In this document: piece by piece, positions 58,575-64,000 of the stretch
Layout: each line of letters begins with the position of its first letter
Position numbering within the stretch: the first letter of the stretch is position 1
Source: Pseudoscardovia suis
GTDB taxonomy: Bacteria > Actinomycetota > Actinomycetes > Actinomycetales > Bifidobacteriaceae
Length of the DNA: 64,000 nt
Direction: 5' to 3'
Assembly (NCBI RefSeq): GCF_002797875.1
Contig: NZ_PGFC01000004.1
Span: 150,831 to 214,830, forward strand
Translations under genes and position numbers: made by a program
Notes under the pieces: generated by a model
What the model was told of the DNA's origin: nothing
The model's input: only the letters and a program-made list of their open reading frames with translations
The model's database searches: none

Positions 58575-59495
58575 ATGGGCAGAGGACGCATATTCCGCGC
58601 TGTGGCAGCGGTGCTGTCACTCATCGTCGCTATGGCAGGGCTGGCAGGCTGCGGCACATCCGATGGACTCGACAGCCTTGCCAAGTCTATCGACCTGTCC
58701 GATGTCACGAAGGACGAGGCCATCGCGGCGATGCTGCCGGATTCCGTGAAAGCGGACGGTGTGCTCACCATCGGCAGCGAAACGACTTTCCCGCCGGCTG
58801 AATTCCTGACGGAAGACAACAAGACCGCCATCGGCTACGAAATGGATCTCGCCAAGGCACTCGGCCAGGTGTTCGGACTCAGCGTGGACGTCCAGTCCAG
58901 CTCCTTCGATTCGATCATCCCCTCGGTGGGCAGCAAATACGATCTGGGCATGTCCGGCTTCACCATCACCGGTGAACGTGAGGAAAGCGTCAACTTCGTC
59001 AGTATTTTCAGCGCCGGCATGGTGTTCATCACCCAAAAGGGCAATCCGAAAGGAATCGACCCCACGAAGGACGGCGACCTGTGCGGTCGCAAGGTCGCGG
59101 TGCAGCAGGGCACCGCCGAGGAAGACGAGATCACCGAAATGAACGATGACTGCGTCGCAGCCGGACGCAGCAGGATTGAAATCCAGCCGTATCCGGGGCA
59201 GACGTCGGTTGCCACGGCAGTCGTCGCAGGCAAGGCCGATTTGATGGATGTGGATTCCCCTGTGGGTGATTACGCTGTCAAGCAAACGGAAGGCAAGCTC
59301 GAAGTCATCGGCGGTATGCATGGCGTCGCCCCACAGGGCATCGTGGTCGCCAAGAATGACATGGACACTGCCAAAGCCGTGCAGGCGGCGATGCAGAAGC
59401 TCATAGACAACGGCACCTACATGAAGATCCTCAAGGCGTGGGGCGTTGAATCCGGCGCAATCGACAAAGCCGAGATCAATCCCAAGGTTGACTGA
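58575..59495 (+). CDS. Amino-acid ABC transporter substrate-binding lipoprotein
   Basis: 306 aa from ATG 58575 (GGAGAAG upstream). Lipobox LAGC with Cys26 as the mature N-terminus. Polar amino-acid binding family (PF00497 type): LTIGSETTFPPAEFLTEDNKTAIGYEMDLAKALG, YDLGMSGFTITGEREESVNF, KVAVQQGTAEED. Ligand not determinable by eye. First gene of a three-gene importer. Confidence 0.92.
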   Translation: MGRGRIFRAVAAVLSLIVAMAGLAGCGTSDGLDSLAKSIDLSDVTKDEAIAAMLPDSVKADGVLTIGSETTFPPAEFLTEDNKTAIGYEMDLAKALGQVFGLSVDVQSSSFDSIIPSVGSKYDLGMSGFTITGEREESVNFVSIFSAGMVFITQKGNPKGIDPTKDGDLCGRKVAVQQGTAEEDEITEMNDDCVAAGRSRIEIQPYPGQTSVATAVVAGKADLMDVDSPVGDYAVKQTEGKLEVIGGMHGVAPQGIVVAKNDMDTAKAVQAAMQKLIDNGTYMKILKAWGVESGAIDKAEINPKVD

Positions 59496-59579
59496 TCCTT
59501 CCCAAAGCCGCATCCGGCACCACACCGCAACCGTTAGCAATCGTTACAACACCCAACAATGCCCAGGAGGGCACGCAGC

Positions 59580-60563
59580 ATGAGCGAGAAAAACAAGAAG
59601 GCCAAGCAGGCCGAACCAGACATTCCCAACAAGATTGACGCATTGCCCCAGCGTCGCCCCGGCCCCATCATCGCGGCGGTCATCGTGGCGGTGCTTGCCG
59701 CGCAGTTCATCCACATGATCATCACGAACCCGAACTTCGAATGGCCGGTCGTGTGGACGTATCTGTTCAACGAGCATGTGCTCACCGGCGTTGCATGGAC
59801 GCTGTTCCTCACGGTCGCCTCGATGGTCATCGCCATCGTGCTCGCCGTGCTGCTCGCCATCATGCGCAAATCCTCGAACCCCGTGCTGCGGGGCGTCAGC
59901 TGGTTCTACATTTGGTTCTTCCGCGGCACGCCTGTGTACACGCAGCTTGTGTTCTGGGGTCTGATTTCCGTTCTCATGCCCAAGATCAGCCTGGGTATCC
60001 CCTTCGGACCGGAGTTCTGGACGTGGGACACCGCCGATATCTTCACCGCATCGCGCGCGGCAGTCCTCGGCCTGGCGCTCAATGAAGCGGCGTATCTTGC
60101 TGAAATCGTGCGCGCCGGTCTCGAAGCCGTCGATCCCGGGCAGCGTGAGGCAGCCCAGGCGCTGGGCATGGGGCCGAGCCTCATCATGCGCCGCATCATC
60201 CTGCCTCAGGCCATGCGCATTATCATTCCGCCGACCGGCAACGAAGTGATCGGCATGCTCAAGACCACGTCGCTTGTGCTCGCCGTGCCGTTCACCCTCG
60301 AACTCCAGTACGTCACGACCACGCTCGCCAACCGCGTGTACAAGCCGATCCCGCTGCTGCTCGTCGCCGCAATCTGGTACCTCGTCATCACTTCCGTGCT
60401 CATGGTGCTCCAGTCCAAGCTCGAAAAGCATTTCGGCAGGGGCTTCAACGGCCAAGGCGCGTCGGTCGAGGCGATCGGCCCGGCGGATTCCACCGAGACG
60501 CGCAGGGCCGAGGCAAGTGCCGAGGACCGTCAGGACGTGCAAATGATCGGGCTCAACGCCTGA
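59580..60563 (+). CDS. Amino-acid ABC transporter permease (HisM/GlnP family)
   Basis: 327 aa from ATG 59580 (AGGAGG at 59563-59568; an ATG at 59559 overlaps that RBS). Five or more helices and the family signature FTGVAWTLFLTVAS...EAAYLAEIVRAGLEAVDPGQREAAQALGMGP (EAA loop). The N-terminal ~40 residues are polar and basic. Pairs with the flanking binding protein and ATPase. Confidence 0.92.
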   Translation: MSEKNKKAKQAEPDIPNKIDALPQRRPGPIIAAVIVAVLAAQFIHMIITNPNFEWPVVWTYLFNEHVLTGVAWTLFLTVASMVIAIVLAVLLAIMRKSSNPVLRGVSWFYIWFFRGTPVYTQLVFWGLISVLMPKISLGIPFGPEFWTWDTADIFTASRAAVLGLALNEAAYLAEIVRAGLEAVDPGQREAAQALGMGPSLIMRRIILPQAMRIIIPPTGNEVIGMLKTTSLVLAVPFTLELQYVTTTLANRVYKPIPLLLVAAIWYLVITSVLMVLQSKLEKHFGRGFNGQGASVEAIGPADSTETRRAEASAEDRQDVQMIGLNA

Positions 60564-60578
60564 ACGGGGGAGCGGAAA

Positions 60579-61421
60579 ATGACAGCGAAAGACACGAACA
60601 TGGCACAAGACACCACCAGCAGCAAGAAGCAGGCATCCGGCTTCGCACCGGGTGAGCCTGCCATCGACGTGCGCAATGTGCACAAGGCCTTCGGCCCACT
60701 TCACGTGCTCAAGGGCGTGAGCATGCAGGTCATGCCCGGCACCGTGACCGTCGTCCTGGGGCCTTCCGGATCGGGCAAGTCCACGCTCCTGCGCATGATC
60801 AACCAGCTGGAGACCGTCAGCGGCGGTGAAATCTACGTCGGCGGCGAGCTCCAAGGCTATCGTCACGAGAACCACCGTGGCACGGACCGCTTGCGCCGTC
60901 TGAGCGACAAAGACATCGCACAGCAGCGTTCACGCATCGGCATGGTGTTCCAGCGTTTCAACCTGTTCCCCCACAAGACGGTGCTGGAAAACGTCATGGA
61001 GGCGCCCGTGCACGTCAAGGGCATGAGCAAGGCGGACGCGAAGGCCGAAGCCATCAAGGACCTCACGCGTGTGGGAATGCAGAACCGCCTCGACCACTAC
61101 CCCTCGCAACTTTCCGGCGGACAGCAGCAGCGTGTCGCCATCGCGCGCGCCATCGCCATGCACCCCGAAATCATGCTGTTTGACGAACCGACCTCCGCAC
61201 TCGACCCTGAGCTGGTGGGCGAGGTGCTGTCTGTTATTCGTTCGCTTGCGGACGATGGCATGACGATGGTCGTGGTGACTCATGAGATTGGTTTCGCACG
61301 CGAAGTGGCCGACCAGATCGTGTTCATGGACGGCGGCGTTGTGCTGGAGAAGGGTGGTCCCGAAATCATCGACCATCCGTCCACAGACCGCTTCAAGGGG
61401 TTCCTCGCGTCCGTGCTGTGA
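60579..61421 (+). CDS. Amino-acid ABC transporter ATP-binding protein (GlnQ/HisP family)
   Basis: 280 aa with Walker [16 protein letters not shown]-loop [16 protein letters not shown], signature [19 protein letters not shown], Walker [17 protein letters not shown] and switch His in [22 protein letters not shown]. Start at ATG 60579 (GGGGAG upstream) or 60600. Completes the importer with the two preceding genes. Confidence 0.93.
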   Translation: MTAKDTNMAQDTTSSKKQASGFAPGEPAIDVRNVHKAFGPLHVLKGVSMQVMPGTVTVVLGPSGSGKSTLLRMINQLETVSGGEIYVGGELQGYRHENHRGTDRLRRLSDKDIAQQRSRIGMVFQRFNLFPHKTVLENVMEAPVHVKGMSKADAKAEAIKDLTRVGMQNRLDHYPSQLSGGQQQRVAIARAIAMHPEIMLFDEPTSALDPELVGEVLSVIRSLADDGMTMVVVTHEIGFAREVADQIVFMDGGVVLEKGGPEIIDHPSTDRFKGFLASVL

Positions 61422-61446
61422 CCTTCTGAGCGGATTCCTGTAGCAG

Positions 61447-61500
61447 CCGCCGCAGTGGCTTTTGCAATGCCTGTTGCAATGGCTTCTGCGGCGGTCTTCT
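61447..61500 (+). terminator. Hairpin after the amino-acid importer operon
   Basis: CCGCCGCAG (61447-61455) pairs with CTGCGGCGG (61486-61494), followed by TCTTCT. The loop contains a second small dyad (TGCAATGCC / TTGCAATGG). A plausible weak terminator. Confidence 0.55.
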
Positions 61501-61640
61501 ATAACGCCCCGTGACGGGCTTCCGCGGCGGTATCGGTGGCTGTTGGTGCAACCGTTGTGGGGTCGCACCAACAGATTGCGGAGTACGCTGTGCGCTTCAC
61601 GGCGTGGCGGCGTATTCGATGTCCGTTACAATCATGAGAC

Positions 61641-63527
61641 ATGTGCGGAATCGTAGGATACGCGGGCTCGGCGCCCGCCAGCGAAAAGCCCCTGGAAGTG
61701 TGTCTGCAAGGCCTCAAGCGTTTGGAATACCGCGGGTATGACTCTGCGGGCGTCGCATTGGTGGCCCCCGGCATGAACACCGTGGTGTTTCGCAAGAAGG
61801 CGGGACGCCTGAGCAATCTCGTCAATCAGATCAAGCGCACGCCCATGCCGGACGCGACGGTGGGGATTGGACATACGCGCTGGGCGACGAACGGCGCCCC
61901 CAGCGACGTCAACGCCCACCCGCATATTTCGCAGGACGGCAAGATAGCGCTCATCCACAACGGCATTATTGAAAACGCGCAGCAGCTCAAGTTCGACTTG
62001 CAGGCCGAAGGTTATTCGTTCAGCTCCGGCACCGACACAGAGGTTGCCGCGAAGCTTCTGGGCAAGATCGCCAACCAGGTGATCGAAGAGAAAGGCGAGC
62101 CTGACTTGTTCGAGGCCCTCCGCCGTGTCTCGCGCATGCTCACCGGTGCGTTCACGTTGCTTGCCGTGGATGTACGCCAGCCCCAGATTGTCGTGGGCGC
62201 CCGTCATGATTCCCCGCTCGTTGTGGGATTGGGCGATGGCGAGAACTTCCTGGGCTCTGATGTCGCCGCTTTCGTCGCATACACGAAGCAGGCGCTGGAG
62301 CTGGGCCAGGACGAGGCCGTGTGCATCAGCGGCACTGACGTGACGGTCACGGACTTCGACGGCAATGCGGTCGATGCCAAGCCCTTCACCGTGGACTGGG
62401 ACGCCTCCGCTTCCGAAAAAGGCGGCTGGGATTCCTTCATGGACAAGGAGATTCACGAGGATCCCGAAGCCGTGAAGAACACGCTGCTGGGTCGCGTGGA
62501 CCTCGACGGTCGCCTCAATCTCGACGAGCTGCACATCAGCGAGGACGTGTTCCGGTCTATCGACAAGATCATCGTCGTGGCGTGCGGCACGGCATCCTAT
62601 GCTGGGCTCGTGGCGAAATACGCCATCGAGCATTGGGTGCGAATCCCCGTTGAGACCGAGCTCGCCAGTGAGTTCCGCTACCGCGATCCGATTCTCACGC
62701 CGCGCACGCTTGTCGTCGCCATCTCACAGTCGGGCGAGACGATGGACACGCTCATGGCGTTGCGCCACGCACGGGAGCAAGGTTCGCGCGTGCTCGCCAT
62801 CTGCAACACGCAGGGAAGCTCCATCCCGCGTGAATCCGACGCCGTGCTCTATACGCATGCCGGTCCCGAGATCGCCGTGGCGTCCACAAAGGCCTTCTTG
62901 GCGCAGATCACTGCTGCTTACCTGCTCGGCCTCTACCTGGCGCAGGTGAAGGGCACGATGTATCGCGACGAGATTTCCAACACCCTTGAGGCGCTTGCCG
63001 CCATGCCGCCGAAGATCCAGCGTGTCATCGACACGCAGTCGGACGTCGTCAAGGACACGGCACGTCGTATGGTGAATGCCCATTCCTTCCTGTTCCTCGG
63101 CCGTCACGTCGGCTATCCGATTGCGCTCGAAGGTGCATTGAAGCTCAAGGAAATCGCCTACACGTTCACCGAAGGATTCGCGGCAGGCGAGCTCAAGCAC
63201 GGTCCGATCGCGCTCGTTGACGAAGGCGAACCTGTCGTGGTCATCGTGCCGCCGGCGCGTGGGCGCAACATCCTTCATGCCAAGGTCATGAGCGCCATCG
63301 AGGAAGTGCAGGCGCGCGGCGCGTTCACCATCGCCGTCGCCGAAGAAGGCGATGAGAATGTGGCGGATGTGGCGGACGTCGTGTTCTGGCGTCCTGAATG
63401 CCCCACGCTCATGAGTCCGCTCGTGGACGTGGTGCCGCTGCAGCTGTTCGCAATGGACATGGCAACGCTCAAGCACTACGACGTGGACAAGCCCAGGAAC
63501 CTCGCCAAGTCGGTCACCGTGGAGTGA
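61641..63527 (+). CDS. glmS: Glutamine-fructose-6-phosphate aminotransferase (isomerising)
   Basis: 628 aa. Makes glucosamine-6-phosphate from fructose-6-P and glutamine. The glutaminase half starts at the processed Cys of MCGIVGYAG and contains the THGAPS-like loop GHTRWATNGAPS; the isomerase half has two SIS domains (VVACGTASYAGLVAKYAIE, ISQSGETMDTLMAL, LGRHVGYPIALEGALKLKEIAY, ELKHGPIALV) and ends PRNLAKSVTVE. No glmS ribozyme consensus is recognisable in the 220 nt upstream. Its stop codon lies in the first unit of a 36-nt array. Confidence 0.97.
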   Translation: MCGIVGYAGSAPASEKPLEVCLQGLKRLEYRGYDSAGVALVAPGMNTVVFRKKAGRLSNLVNQIKRTPMPDATVGIGHTRWATNGAPSDVNAHPHISQDGKIALIHNGIIENAQQLKFDLQAEGYSFSSGTDTEVAAKLLGKIANQVIEEKGEPDLFEALRRVSRMLTGAFTLLAVDVRQPQIVVGARHDSPLVVGLGDGENFLGSDVAAFVAYTKQALELGQDEAVCISGTDVTVTDFDGNAVDAKPFTVDWDASASEKGGWDSFMDKEIHEDPEAVKNTLLGRVDLDGRLNLDELHISEDVFRSIDKIIVVACGTASYAGLVAKYAIEHWVRIPVETELASEFRYRDPILTPRTLVVAISQSGETMDTLMALRHAREQGSRVLAICNTQGSSIPRESDAVLYTHAGPEIAVASTKAFLAQITAAYLLGLYLAQVKGTMYRDEISNTLEALAAMPPKIQRVIDTQSDVVKDTARRMVNAHSFLFLGRHVGYPIALEGALKLKEIAYTFTEGFAAGELKHGPIALVDEGEPVVVIVPPARGRNILHAKVMSAIEEVQARGAFTIAVAEEGDENVADVADVVFWRPECPTLMSPLVDVVPLQLFAMDMATLKHYDVDKPRNLAKSVTVE

Positions 63528-63743
63528 CGCTTGCGGAACGGAACCATTAGTACTGTGGAGTGACGCTTGCGGAACGAAACAGTTATTACCGTGGAGTGAC
63601 GCTTGCGGAACGAAACAGTTATTACCGTGGAGTGACGCTTGCGGAACGCAACCATTAGTACTGTGGAGTGACGCTTGCGGAACGAAACTGGAAACACCGT
63701 GGAGTGACGCTTGCGGAACGAAACCATCATTACCGTGGAGTGA
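63519..63743 (+). repeat. 36-nt tandem array starting at the glmS stop codon
   Basis: GTGGAGTGACGCTTGCGGAACG recurs with exact 36-nt spacing: GTGGAGTGA at 63519, 63555, 63591, 63627, 63663, 63699 and 63735. The 22-nt core is nearly invariant while the remaining 14 nt vary (AAACAGTTATTACC, AACCATTAGTACT and others). The first copy is the glmS 3' end itself (Val-Glu-stop), so the array is a tandem amplification of the gene's terminus. 36 nt is a multiple of three, keeping the duplicated stops in frame. Confidence 0.95.
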
Positions 63744-63793
63744 GTCCGATTTCACGGATGGCAGGTCATCCGATACCGTGCATCACACATATG

Positions 63794-63827
63794 CGGCGGA
63801 ATCCGATAGGGGATTCCGCCGTTTTTC
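63794..63827 (+). terminator. Rho-independent terminator of glmS
   Basis: Perfect 11-bp stem CGGCGGAATCC (63794-63804) / GGATTCCGCCG (63811-63821) with the loop GATAGG, followed by TTTTT. It lies ~270 nt past the stop, after the tandem array. The remaining 170 nt to the window end show no supported gene. Confidence 0.9.
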
Positions 63828-64000
63828 ATTTCTCCATACCTTGATTCACAGATTTGATGGCGTTCGCGCATCAGAAAAAACGAACTTACAGTGAACTCGT
63901 TACCCGGTAGTGCCCGAAAGGTTGCGCACTTTGGATCATGCCCGTCCATGGCGCGATGATCAGTTCGCTTCCTGCAGATTGTCATCGAGCCGGGACATGT

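Noticed and set aside
61422..61640. glmS ribozyme
   Set aside because: No recognisable core; this ribozyme is typical of Firmicutes and the spacing and sequence do not fit.
63752..63985. 77-codon minus-strand ORF at the right edge
   Set aside because: It spans the glmS terminator and has no RBS or protein-like features.

Overview
This 64 kb window is a GC-rich actinobacterial chromosome segment, most likely from Bifidobacterium (Bifidobacteriaceae). The evidence is the gene order prfB-ftsE-ftsX-CHAP hydrolase-smpB, an FtsE with a very long disordered tail, an RF2 gene without the programmed frameshift, and the mix of housekeeping genes (guaB, proS, map, gltA, dapD, glmS, orn, pepO-type peptidase, tsaC-wecA). 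I see no rRNA, tRNA, transposase or CRISPR-Cas genes. Species is not assigned.

Layout. 0.1-6.6 kb: a possible leader peptide running off the left edge, then a very large secreted protein (three CBM26-like starch-binding modules, DxDxDG repeats, VWA domain, unusual C-terminal tip), followed by four small membrane-protein genes arranged as two tandem paralogous pairs. 6.9-13.5 kb: an ABC exporter, tsaC, a WecA/TagO-type transferase, a small membrane protein and guaB. 13.7-18 kb: about 40 hairpin repeats at ~74 nt spacing, with a DUF559-type nuclease gene in the middle. 18.2-20.9 kb: an ammonium transporter fused to a PII domain, and a cyclophilin. 21.0-26.8 kb: a second giant secreted protein with the same front-end architecture but a PD-(D/E)XK-like nuclease tip, flanked by two inverted copies of its putative immunity gene, one of which carries an orphan scrap of a toxin 3' end. 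26.8-41.3 kb: nitrilase, orn, UPF0340, a Pif1-like helicase, rhomboid, proS, a third hairpin array, a single-stranded DNA-binding protein, M13 peptidase, mntP, map and gltA. 41.8-47.4 kb: an amine-metabolism cluster (cytidylate-kinase-like protein, amino-acid permease fused to an iron-type alcohol dehydrogenase, GNAT acetyltransferase, class III aminotransferase). 47.6-52.0 kb: dapD, then a second DUF559 nuclease gene sitting inside an unrelated hairpin array. 52.1-63.5 kb: prfB, ftsEX, a CHAP hydrolase, smpB, an amino-acid ABC importer and glmS, whose stop codon begins a 36-nt tandem array.

Two themes stand out. First, the two giant proteins look like polymorphic toxins on a shared delivery scaffold (signal peptide, CBM26 x3, calcium-type repeats, VWA). 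Their tips and adjacent genes differ in a consistent way: a tip that probably acts outside the membrane is paired with membrane-anchored candidate immunity proteins, while a nuclease tip is paired with a cytoplasmic candidate. Second, two paralogous DUF559 nuclease genes each sit in the middle of their own private family of palindromic repeats, an arrangement reminiscent of REP elements and their RAYT transposases but with an unrelated enzyme. Both are inferences from sequence and context; no database search or structural modelling was possible here.
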